Assembly: GCA_944319935.1 (NCBI GenBank)
Contig: CALUFM010000004.1
Location: 112,591-176,590, forward strand
DNA length: 64,000 nt
Direction of reading: 5' to 3'
Source: an uncultured Prevotella sp.
Lineage (GTDB): Bacteria; Bacteroidota; Bacteroidia; Bacteroidales; Bacteroidaceae
The position numbers and the translations under genes are program-made. The notes beneath the pieces were generated by a model. It made no database searches and was not told where the DNA came from. It was given only the letters and a program-made list of their open reading frames with translations. Shown piece by piece: positions 54,397 to 63,127 of this stretch. The stretch's first letter is position 1. Each line of letters begins with the position of its first letter.

Positions 54397-55536
54397 ATGC
54401 ATATTGTTATAGTTCAAACAGCATTGTCTTATTTGGACAACAGAACGTATAATCGACAAGAAATAGGCTTGGCAAAAGCTTTGTCCAACAATGGTTATAA
54501 AGTTTCATTAATATTTGCAGGTAAGAAAAAAAGCATTGAGAATGTTTGCAACAATGTTGATATATATTATTTAAAATGCTATAAACTCAACCAACAAATA
54601 GGAATATATAGGAATTTATGGCAGACATTAGATTTTTTACATCCAGATTTGTTGCAAATACATGAGATAGGAATGTTTATGTCTTATTATGCTTTTAAAT
54701 GGTCACAGTCAAGAAATATAAAATGTGTACTTATTCAAGGCCCATATGAGTTAACTAGAAAAATCTTTTTTAAGCAGTTTGAGTTTCTTTTTGATAAATT
54801 ATTTGGCACATATATATTAAAACATATTGCTGGTGCTGGTTGTAAGACTGAAGCGGCAACTACATTCTTAAAAGGGTTTTACAATCGTAGTTATTTGCCA
54901 ACACCTGTTGGCCTAGATGAGTCACGTTTTAATATAAAAGAAAACAACGTGGATATAAAAGCTCAATATGGAATTAATGTCGATAGTAAAGTTTTACTAT
55001 ATATTGGAGTAATAGAAAAGCGACGTCACGTTGATGCCCTTATAAAAGCCTTAAGCAAGTTACCAAAAACATTTGTTTTGCTCATTGTTGGTAATGGAGG
55101 TGAAAAAAAAGCGAATATGGAATTAATGAAGAATTTACAAATTGAAGACCGGGTCTATTTTATACCGAAGCAGCCACAAGAAAAATTACCTTCTATATAC
55201 AATGCAGCAGATTTGTTCTTACTTGCTTCTGATTATGAAATCTACGGAATGGTAATATTGGAATCAATGTATTATAACGTCCCAGTTTTATCAACTAAGA
55301 CTGGAGGTGCAAGGTCTTTGATAAAAGATAATGAGACAGGTTATCTTATTGATTCTCTAAACAGTGACGAATGGGCACTTAAAATAAAAAGTATTTTTAG
55401 AGATACGGGGCTTTATAGTAAAGTAAAAAATACCATCCATAACTATGTAAACAATAATTTATTATGGGAAAAAACATGCATAAATTATATAGATTTATAT
55501 AATAAGGCTTTAGATGATGACAATAAATTTGATTGA
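54397..55536 (+). CDS. family 4 glycosyltransferase
   Basis: 379 residues from MHIVIVQTALSYLD (54397). GT-B fold with the Rossmann-like C-terminal signature LLYIGVIEKRRHVDALIKAL, PKQPQEKLPSIYNAADLFLLASDYEIYGMVILESMYYNVPVLS containing the EX7E motif. Retaining sugar transferase of the repeat unit. Its end overlaps the next gene. Confidence 0.88.
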   Translation: MHIVIVQTALSYLDNRTYNRQEIGLAKALSNNGYKVSLIFAGKKKSIENVCNNVDIYYLKCYKLNQQIGIYRNLWQTLDFLHPDLLQIHEIGMFMSYYAFKWSQSRNIKCVLIQGPYELTRKIFFKQFEFLFDKLFGTYILKHIAGAGCKTEAATTFLKGFYNRSYLPTPVGLDESRFNIKENNVDIKAQYGINVDSKVLLYIGVIEKRRHVDALIKALSKLPKTFVLLIVGNGGEKKANMELMKNLQIEDRVYFIPKQPQEKLPSIYNAADLFLLASDYEIYGMVILESMYYNVPVLSTKTGGARSLIKDNETGYLIDSLNSDEWALKIKSIFRDTGLYSKVKNTIHNYVNNNLLWEKTCINYIDLYNKALDDDNKFD

Positions 55537-56578
55537 TACAATTGGTGTCGAAACTGGTATGCACAAATACGATGACGCGTTTGTGACATTATGCGAGAAA
55601 GAAAGAACTAAAGTAAATATTATTTCAAACTATAATGGGAAGGATGTAACTTTATTATTGCATAATTATTATCATGGCAGCATATTAAAACGAATATGTT
55701 TTTTATTTTATGATTTTTTTCGTTTACTTATATATGAAATAAAAAATAACGATCAGTACTACATATATCAATCATTTGGTTTTCGCCTAATTGATATATT
55801 TTTTTATATTCCATTGATATTTAATTCAAAATCCTATTTATTAATTCATGATTTGTTTGAATTGAATGCACGCAATAAATCAGATGGTTTACGCCCTGTA
55901 AAGAAAATCTTATATAAAAAAATCAAAAGGTACATATGCCATTCAAAGTTAGTCAAAAACGACTTGGAAGAAATTACAACTTATAAATCTCATAAAATTA
56001 TTCTAGTTCCTCATTTTGAATATACATATACAACAGATTACGATAACAATAATATACCATTGCCTGTCAAATCAGTTATTAATTCTCAATTAATCAATAT
56101 ACTGTTTTTTGGACAAGTAAGCAAGACTAAAGGTGTTGACATACTGTTGGAAGCTTTCCCTTTATTGAATGAGAATGTAAATGTAATAATTGCAGGAGTT
56201 GACAAGTCTGATATACTATTAAAATATACGCAAAATAAGCGTTTGCATTTTATAAGTCGATACATACAGGATGAAGAGTTGAACTTTTTATTTTCTAGTT
56301 GTGACATTGTTGTAATGCCATATCGTGAAATATATCAAAGCGGCGTATTGGAAACAGTTATTCATTTCCAAAAACCAGTCATAATGTCAAGCGTGAAATC
56401 TTTTAGGGAATATAAGTTAAGATATCCTTCATTTGGCGAATGTTATTATCCTAATACACCAGAATCATTGGCCAATTGTATAAATAATTTCAACTTGAAT
56501 AAAAATTATTACAACCAAGCCGATTTATGCAAATACAATAAAGAACATTCTATTAAAATTTTATTGCAACAATTATAG
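55514..56578 (+). CDS. glycosyltransferase (GT4-like)
   Basis: 354 residues. Weak N-terminal domain, C-terminal GT-B part ILFFGQVSKTKGVDILLEAFPLL, DEELNFLFSSCDIVVMPYREIYQSGVLETVIHFQKPVIM with an EX7E-type pair. AT-rich like its upstream neighbours. Overlaps the preceding gene by 23 bp. Confidence 0.82.
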   Translation: MMTINLIDTIGVETGMHKYDDAFVTLCEKERTKVNIISNYNGKDVTLLLHNYYHGSILKRICFLFYDFFRLLIYEIKNNDQYYIYQSFGFRLIDIFFYIPLIFNSKSYLLIHDLFELNARNKSDGLRPVKKILYKKIKRYICHSKLVKNDLEEITTYKSHKIILVPHFEYTYTTDYDNNNIPLPVKSVINSQLINILFFGQVSKTKGVDILLEAFPLLNENVNVIIAGVDKSDILLKYTQNKRLHFISRYIQDEELNFLFSSCDIVVMPYREIYQSGVLETVIHFQKPVIMSSVKSFREYKLRYPSFGECYYPNTPESLANCINNFNLNKNYYNQADLCKYNKEHSIKILLQQL

Positions 56579-56593
56579 TAAATTGAGTTTATT

Positions 56594-57796
56594 ATGAAAA
56601 TATTTGAAATAGGTACAGGCTACACCTCTATACCTGCAAGGATGGGGGCTGCGACTGAGATTGTTGTCGAGGAACTGACAAAATCGTTCCGTAAAATGAA
56701 TCAGGATGTCACGATTGTTGATATTAAGGATAAAAATCGCTTGCCAAACGACCTTCCCATAATCGAAGCATATATGCCACAAGCGTTCAGCTCAACGGAT
56801 GTAAAATTAGGCATTGTGCATAAGATGAAACGTGTCTTGTATTCCATTTCTTTAACGTATAAACTACATTCGTTAATCCGTAAATATGCAGGAGAGAAAA
56901 TAATACTGCATTTCCATAACCAATACAACCTCTTCTTTTTCCTGAAACTTACACCTGAATCATTAAGGCAAAAGGTAACAATCGGCTACACCGTGCATAG
57001 TTACATTTGGTTCGGGAAATGGGAAGCAATAAAAGAAACTATCAAGAAACGATACTTCCAAGAGGTTTACTGCTGTCAGCATAGCGATAGAGTATTTGTA
57101 TTAAACAACATCGTTTCAGATATGTTAAAGCAGCATTATGAGGTGAAGCAAGAAAACATTGTAACGGTGATAAACGGCGTAAATGTAGATGTTTACAATG
57201 ATGAAAGCTCCGATAAGGTTGAGGTAGACAAGCTGAAGGACAAATATGGGTTGAATGGCAGGAAAGTGATAATCCAAGTGGGGTCAGTCTGTGACAGGAA
57301 GAACCAACTCGGAACGTTAAAGTTATTGCTGCCAATAATGAAGAAGCATATCGACCTTGCGATGATTTATGCTGGTGGAGTAATTGAATCTGAATACGAA
57401 CAATCTATCCAAGAACTTGCTAAAAAAGAGGGAGTTAGTGACCGTGTCCTTTATATGGGCGAGGTATCGCCAGGCAAACAGCTAAATAACTTATATGCTT
57501 TGGCTGATGTTGCCATTATGAATTCCAAATCTGAGGCGTTTGCCCTTGTTATTGCAGAAGCATTATCTGCAAGGAAGCCGATATTTATTTGTGATGACAT
57601 AATGCAAAGTTTGGCTTTTTGGGGAAAAAACGAAGGTAAAGGAATAATAAGGATAAAGTCGTCTTTTGAAGAAGACTTGAACAGGATTCTGACTGATAAA
57701 ACTTATTACAAAGAGATGCAAGAAGCTGGCCGTAAATTTATTGTAGAAGAATTCAGTTGGGACGTGGCCGCAAAGATGTATCTTGAGAATTTCTGA
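56594..57796 (+). CDS. family 4 glycosyltransferase
   Basis: 400 residues. GYTSIPARMGAATEIVVEEL start, KVIIQVGSVCDRKNQLGTLKLLLP, MGEVSPGKQLNNLYALADVAIMNSKSEAFALVIAEALSARKPIFI with EX7E. GC content rises again here compared with the preceding 10 kb, so this gene and those after it may have a different origin from the acyltransferase-rich block. Confidence 0.88.
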   Translation: MKIFEIGTGYTSIPARMGAATEIVVEELTKSFRKMNQDVTIVDIKDKNRLPNDLPIIEAYMPQAFSSTDVKLGIVHKMKRVLYSISLTYKLHSLIRKYAGEKIILHFHNQYNLFFFLKLTPESLRQKVTIGYTVHSYIWFGKWEAIKETIKKRYFQEVYCCQHSDRVFVLNNIVSDMLKQHYEVKQENIVTVINGVNVDVYNDESSDKVEVDKLKDKYGLNGRKVIIQVGSVCDRKNQLGTLKLLLPIMKKHIDLAMIYAGGVIESEYEQSIQELAKKEGVSDRVLYMGEVSPGKQLNNLYALADVAIMNSKSEAFALVIAEALSARKPIFICDDIMQSLAFWGKNEGKGIIRIKSSFEEDLNRILTDKTYYKEMQEAGRKFIVEEFSWDVAAKMYLENF

Positions 57797-58156
57797 TACA
57801 CAAGGAAAAATATATGCGACTTGCTTCATCCGATACATCTTATTGCCAAAATCAAAGCATTTTTACGCAAGGAATATGATGGATTGAAGGCACTTGTAGA
57901 GAATAAGCCATTGTAAGATTTCATAATGAAATTATGGTTAAATGACTTCCATTGGCATGTCGCTGTTAAAAACACCTGTATCACAGCTCAATACGCCATA
58001 TTTTACATTGCAATATGTCATGTTTTGTATTGTAATATGCAGCATATTGAGGAATTGGCAAAATCCTTTTGTTGATTAATGTACGTTTGATTAAATTGTT
58101 AAAATACGTAAATATCTTATTTCCCAACAATTTAAATATTAAAGAAGCAAAATAAA
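57797..58156. other. gap with a possible gene remnant
   Basis: In frame just after the glycosyltransferase stop reads LLHPIHLIAKIKAFLRKEYDGLKALVENKPL and then a stop (about 57820-57916), which looks like the end of a lost protein. Then an AAAAGGC-like AT-rich palindromic stretch (57990-58050, CATATTTTACATTGCAATATG) and leader of the radical SAM gene. No complete gene. Confidence 0.4.
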
Positions 58157-59224
58157 ATGGCTGACACAAAAGTTCCGCGTCCGACTGACGCAAGTATTAT
58201 CCTGACGTATCGCTGCCCGATGCGTTGCCAAATGTGCAACATCTGGAAGAACCCGACAAACAGGCAGGAGGAGATAAAGGCAGAAGATTTGAAGTCGTTA
58301 CCACAGCTCAAGTTCATAAACCTTACGGGTGGAGAGCCATTCATCCGTGAAGACTTGGACGAGATTGTAGAGGAGTGCTATAAGCATACACCTCGTATCG
58401 TTATCTCCACTTCAGGTTGGTTTGAGGACCGTGTGGTGGCTCTTGCCAAGAAATTCCCGAATATCGGTATCCGTATTTCTATAGAAGGCTTAAGCCAGAA
58501 AAATGACGAACTGCGCGGTCATGCAGGAGGATTCGACAAGGGATTGAGGACTTTATTGACATTAAAGCATATGGGACTGAAGGACATCGGCTTCGGCTGT
58601 ACAGTCTCAAACCACAACTCTAAGGATATGCTTTCGCTCTATCAGTTGTCGTTGGCAATGGGAATGGAGTTCGCTACGGCAGCTTTCCACAACTCGTACT
58701 ATTTTCATAAAAGCGACAATGTTATCACGAACAAGGACGAGGTATGCAATAACTTCAAGCAGCTAATCGAATGGCAGTTGAAGGAGAAGCACCCGAAAAG
58801 TTGGTTTCGTGCGTGGTTCAATATGGGATTGATTAACTATATCGAAGGCGGAAAGCGTATGCTGCCTTGCGAAGCTGGTATGGTAAACTTCTTCATCGAC
58901 CCGTGGGGAGAGGTGATGCCCTGTAACGGACTGGAAGAGAAATATTGGAAAGAGAGCATGGGCAACATCCACGACAAGCCTTTTATGGAAATATGGGAGA
59001 GCGAGCAGGCGCAGAAGGTGCGCCAAATGGTGCGCAAGTGTCCGAAAAACTGTTGGATGGTGGGCACGGCCAGCCCTGTGATGCACAAGTATATCAAGTA
59101 TCCAGCAAAATGGGCGTTGAAGAATAAGTTACGCTCCATACAGGGCAAGCCCGCTTGTATCGACCCGAAATGGTGTGATGTGGGACAAGACCCGTGTCAG
59201 GGAGATTTGAGAGAGAAGTTTTGA
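58157..59224 (+). CDS. radical SAM/SPASM protein
   Basis: 355 residues. The radical SAM cluster motif CPMRCQMC (CxxxCxxC) is followed by FINLTGGEPFIREDL (GGE) and a C-terminal SPASM-like region with several cysteines (LPCEAGMVNFFIDPWGEVMPCNGL, RKCPKNCWM, CIDPKWCDVGQDPC). Such enzymes modify peptides or sugars through radical chemistry. Within this locus a role in sugar or lipid-linked intermediate modification is only inferred. Confidence 0.87.
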   Translation: MADTKVPRPTDASIILTYRCPMRCQMCNIWKNPTNRQEEIKAEDLKSLPQLKFINLTGGEPFIREDLDEIVEECYKHTPRIVISTSGWFEDRVVALAKKFPNIGIRISIEGLSQKNDELRGHAGGFDKGLRTLLTLKHMGLKDIGFGCTVSNHNSKDMLSLYQLSLAMGMEFATAAFHNSYYFHKSDNVITNKDEVCNNFKQLIEWQLKEKHPKSWFRAWFNMGLINYIEGGKRMLPCEAGMVNFFIDPWGEVMPCNGLEEKYWKESMGNIHDKPFMEIWESEQAQKVRQMVRKCPKNCWMVGTASPVMHKYIKYPAKWALKNKLRSIQGKPACIDPKWCDVGQDPCQGDLREKF

Positions 59225-59272
59225 CAAAGAAAGAATGTTTCGTAACCAAGCCAAATAATACCGTTTTCTTGA

Positions 59273-60253
59273 ATGAAGAGAATCGTATCCATTGATATAG
59301 CCAAGGCTATTTGTATAGTCCTTGTCGTCGTAGGGCACTATGTGCCGGCAAATTCTCCCGCATGGTACGTTGCGCTTCATGACATTATTTACACGTTCCA
59401 CATGCCGCTGTTTATGTTTGCAAGCGGCTATGTCTATATTGCGACAAAAAAGGACGTGGCGTATGGAACGTTTCTATGGAAGAAGGTACGACGACTAATG
59501 ATGCCGTATATTGTGACATCAATGTCTGTAATAACCATAAAGCTGCTTACGCAGGATGGCATGAGTGTTGACAATCCAGTCACACCGATGTCGTATCTTC
59601 GGATGTTCTATCTGCCGGAAGCTGGATATTTTCTGTGGTTCATTTGGGCTTTGTGGTGGATGTTCGTTCTTGTCCCACTTTTCAAGACTCCACGTGCGCG
59701 GCAGTGGCTGTTTGCTATGAGTCTGTTGCTGCACTACGTCCCTTATGGACTGCCTCTGGAGTTCTGCTTAGAACAGTTCAAGAATATGATAGTTTTCTTT
59801 ATGCTCGGTGTGGTGTCTTTCGAGTGTAAATTATTGTATCGGCTCGTCAATGACTTCAGCCTGAAAAAGTCTTTGATTGCAATAACGTTGTTTGTCGCCC
59901 TTCAAAGCATCAATATGTCATTCGGGGGGGGTAAAATAATAACAACATTGTTGCCTTATGTCGGAATATTCTTCGTTCTCGAAGTGTCAAAGCTGCTTTG
60001 TCATTATCAGACGATAGAAAAAGGAAGCGTGCTGTTGCTTGTATCGGCCTCGTCATACATCATCTATCTGTTTCACACAACGTTTGAAGGGTTCGCCAAG
60101 GCTGTGTTTCGCAAACTTCCATTGGATTCCAGTCTATGGTATGTGTTCGTACCCGAAGCCTTGATTGTAATTGTTTGCGGCGTTATCGCACCGATAGTTC
60201 TCTTCAAAATCTTCAAGCGTTACAAGGTTACAAGGGTTTTGTTCGGGCTGTAA
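59273..60253 (+). CDS. acyltransferase 3 family protein, phase-variable, in frame
   Basis: 326 residues with about ten helices: MKRIVSIDIAKAICIVLVVVGHYVP, YTFHMPLFMFASGYVY, FLWFIWALWWMFVLVPLF, SSYIIYLFHTTFEG. The N-terminal His of VVGHY is the family's key residue. A G8 tract (59924-59931) reads SFGGGK and the frame stays open, so this copy is on. Loss or gain of one G would cut off the last ~100 residues. Confidence 0.88.
   Translation: MKRIVSIDIAKAICIVLVVVGHYVPANSPAWYVALHDIIYTFHMPLFMFASGYVYIATKKDVAYGTFLWKKVRRLMMPYIVTSMSVITIKLLTQDGMSVDNPVTPMSYLRMFYLPEAGYFLWFIWALWWMFVLVPLFKTPRARQWLFAMSLLLHYVPYGLPLEFCLEQFKNMIVFFMLGVVSFECKLLYRLVNDFSLKKSLIAITLFVALQSINMSFGGGKIITTLLPYVGIFFVLEVSKLLCHYQTIEKGSVLLLVSASSYIIYLFHTTFEGFAKAVFRKLPLDSSLWYVFVPEALIVIVCGVIAPIVLFKIFKRYKVTRVLFGL
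59924..59931. repeat. G8 tract (gene on)
   Basis: Eight consecutive G followed by TAAAAT in the second acyltransferase 3 gene. Codons GGG-GGG-GGT keep the frame. Confidence 0.95.
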
Positions 60254-60428
60254 ATATCACTTCACTCTTTTACCCCTAAAGATAAGCCACAGGGCAGACA
60301 GGAATGACATGATAATGACACCTGCATATTGCATAGATTCTTTAATGCAACCAAGTGACTTGTATATTTTTTTTATTGTTCCCATTTTGCAAAAGTAATT
60401 ATTTGTTCTCAAAACCAAGAAATCTTTT

Positions 60429-61523
60429 ATGAAAATAGTTGTTACCGGCACTCGTGGCATCCCTAACATAATGGGCGGCGTTGAGACCCATTGTGAGGAA
60501 CTGTTTCCGAGAATTGTGAAAAGAGGTTTCGACGTTACAGTGATACGCAGGACTAATTATGTCAAAGATGACCTGAAGGAATGGAATGGTGTGAAGTTGG
60601 TCAATATCGACAGTCCGAAGAAAAAGTCTTTTGAAGCAATCATCCATACTTTCAGGGCCATTAACGAGGCAAAACGACTTGGGGCAGACATCCTGCATAT
60701 CCACGCCATCGGTCCTGCACTGTTAGTCCCATACGCCAAATTACGGGGGATGAAGGTCGTCTTTACTCATCATGGGCCTGATTATGACCGCGACAAGTGG
60801 GGATTTGCTGCAAAGACGATGCTGAAACTTGGCGAACGTATGGGCTGTATGTTTGCTGACGAAGTGATAGTAATTTCTGATGTTATCCGTAACTTGATAA
60901 AACGAAAATACAACAGGGTAAGCCACGTCCGCCTTATTTACAACGGTGTGTCACAACCTGAGATGTGTGATTATCCAGAATATTTCAATGAGCTGGGTAT
61001 CGAAAAGGGCAAATATATTCTTGGAATGTGCCGTTTTGTACCTGAAAAGAACCTTCATCATCTCATTGAAGCATATACAAAAATAAAGGCGCATAATCCT
61101 GATACGAATATAAAACTTGTATTGGCAGGAGACACGGACTTTGAAGACGACTATTCACGTAGCCTTAAAGAAATGGCAAGGAAGAATGGCGTTGTATTGA
61201 CAGGCTTTATCAAAGGACAGAAGTTACATTCACTGTTGACGAATTGTCTTTGTTATTGCCTTCCATCGAGCCACGAAGGTCTGCCCATTGCCCTACTTGA
61301 AGCAATGAGTTACGGCGTAAAAGTCATAGTGAGCGACATCCCCGCAAATATGGAAGTTGGTCTTGATAAGAATGATTATTTTCATGTCGAAGATGTTGAC
61401 GCACTTGCGGATAAACTTACAATGGTGATGGAACGACCGTTGGAACACGTCGAGTATGATATGAGAAAATATGATTGGGAGAAGATTGCCGGTCAAGTAG
61501 CAAATGTATATAATGGGATATGA
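60429..61523 (+). CDS. family 4 glycosyltransferase
   Basis: 364 residues. MKIVVTGTRGIPNIMGGVETHCEELFPRI is the start typical of the RfaB/rhamnosyl-type GT4 enzymes found at the end of Bacteroidales polysaccharide loci. LGMCRFVPEKNLHHLIEAY and PSSHEGLPIALLEAMSYGVKVIV (EX7E) complete the GT-B pattern. Last clear gene of the locus. Confidence 0.9.
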   Translation: MKIVVTGTRGIPNIMGGVETHCEELFPRIVKRGFDVTVIRRTNYVKDDLKEWNGVKLVNIDSPKKKSFEAIIHTFRAINEAKRLGADILHIHAIGPALLVPYAKLRGMKVVFTHHGPDYDRDKWGFAAKTMLKLGERMGCMFADEVIVISDVIRNLIKRKYNRVSHVRLIYNGVSQPEMCDYPEYFNELGIEKGKYILGMCRFVPEKNLHHLIEAYTKIKAHNPDTNIKLVLAGDTDFEDDYSRSLKEMARKNGVVLTGFIKGQKLHSLLTNCLCYCLPSSHEGLPIALLEAMSYGVKVIVSDIPANMEVGLDKNDYFHVEDVDALADKLTMVMERPLEHVEYDMRKYDWEKIAGQVANVYNGI

Positions 61524-62018
61524 TTTTATAGTGCCGAAACTTGGCAACATACTTTTATTCTCCATGTCCAATATTTTCGTAATATTTTTTTGCAATAGAC
61601 AATAAGTCCATGAAAATCAAAGCAAATGTTCCATAAAATGATTAATTGTTTTTATCAACAGAAAGGGAACCTAAACGTCGTTCATGGATATTCTGCTAAC
61701 GTAGTTCTGCTAGTGAGATTGATCATAACACAAATTTACTCTGAGATAACCCCTCTTTATAAGGAAACAGGTGTTTTCAGTAAGAATTAGTGTTATTTTC
61801 ATTGATTCATTAGCAACACCTCCGGCCGATAGTTCCACAAGCGGCAAGAATGTTTTTCAGTTTTGCTTTTCACCGATTTCCAATATGCCACAAATTGAAA
61901 GATAAAACGGCATCTTTTGCATTACGTTTTGCCATGTTTTATGGTGTGATTTGATACCTTTTGCCATCAGCTTCCTAACTCTTTGATTCCCAGTTTTTTA
62001 GACCGAGCAAATAAAAGC
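61524..62018. other. gene-less stretch
   Basis: AT-rich. A weak AAAAGGC-type repeat set lies at 61895-61975 (ACGGCATCTTTTGC, GCCATGTTTTATGG). I see no gene. Confidence 0.5.
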
Positions 62019-62085
62019 AAGCCCCTTCATTCCATACCTTTTGTCTTGATATGGTTTGAAGAGGCTTTCTTGTTTTGTTTGTTTT
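62019..62085. terminator. bidirectional terminator-like hairpin
   Basis: AAGCCCCTTCATTCCATA (62019-62036) pairs with TATGGTTTGAAGAGGCTT (62050-62067) with few mismatches, followed by T-rich sequence on the + strand (TTCTTGTTTTG). It lies between the end of the rightward polysaccharide locus and the leftward VirE-N remnant. Confidence 0.6.
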
Positions 62086-62092
62086 AGCCGTC

Positions 62093-63127
62093 TTATTGTC
62101 TTGCCGCATTCAATTGGCTAATCCTGTATCTTTTTCCGTTCTCTTTCTTTTGGTACAACTCCGTTCTCTTGCTACCGAACTTTCCACGGTTTGAGTTGTA
62201 GTTGTTGATTGCCATTTCCTCTATGTCTTTCTCGTCTATCCCGTGCCTTCCGAATGTCGCTTTCAGATAGTCCACCGCATTGTCAAAAAGGACGCCGTAA
62301 AGACACAACCACTTGGCCCTTGAAAGGATTGACTTGTGCCTGTTTCCGTCCTTGTATGAGTCGGGATATTCCTTTCTCCAGAGTTTGTCAATATAGTTTG
62401 TTAGCTGCTTGTCCTTCCATCTCACCTGGAAAATTGAGTTGAGTTTCATTTCATCTTCTGTATGCTTGAACTCCTTGCTTGACCATCCCTTGTTGTAATC
62501 CTTCTTTGGCGGGTCAGGAATGCTTGGGTCGTAAACGAAATGGTAGAATGCAAGGTTGTTTCTGTTCGGATTTAGCCATATATCAGGGTCGTAGCTCAAG
62601 AAACACGTCCTGCTCAAATTGCCGCACTTCTTGTCAAATTCATCGGTGTTGGGATACAGTTTGAGCTTCACCTGTCAGAATAAGTTGTAATGGTGTTCAG
62701 GATTTGTGTTGTCATGGAGCATCGCAACCTTGAGGCCCTTGTTGCTTGCAGAGAACCAGATTGCATAGATGAAAAGACGGTCTGCATATCGGATTAGTTT
62801 CTCCTTGAATTTTGCAACAGCTTCATGGTCCGGGAATTTGTCAAAGTCAAGGATTAGGATGTTGGAGTATTCCTGCAAGTTGTTCAAGTCGTCGTTCCTG
62901 TAAGAGAATGTTCCAGAAGGCGCAATCATGGGGAGTTTCTTTTTCTCCTTCTTGAAATCTTCTTCGGTTGTTTGATTCCTTGTCATTTCCGTCTGTTTCC
63001 TAAGTTCCTCGTCCTTCGGTATCATTTCAAGGAGTACGTAATCAAGGTTCAGGTATCTCTTGCTTCTTGAGTCTTCCGAGTTGTTGTAGAAGCTGACCGT
63101 GTTTTTGATTTTGTTATTTGTTTCCAT
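62093..63127 (-). pseudogene. BT4734/VirE N-terminal domain protein, interrupted by TGA
   Basis: Two pieces in the same frame: 63127-62675 (METNNKIKNTVSFYNN..., SNILILDFDKFPDHEAVAKFKEKL, the VirE-N/BT4734 domain) and 62671-62093 (VKLKLYPNTDEFDKKCGNLSRTCFLSYDPDIWLNPN...). They are separated only by a TGA at 62675-62677, after HHYNLF. Read through, the protein would be about 344 residues. Such proteins are common beside Bacteroidales capsule loci and mobile elements, often linked to primase-like functions. The TGA is taken as a nonsense mutation. Confidence 0.75.

Noticed and set aside
57042..57335. 97-codon leftward ORF inside a glycosyltransferase gene
   Set aside because: Low-complexity shadow; the rightward frame is a complete GT4 enzyme.
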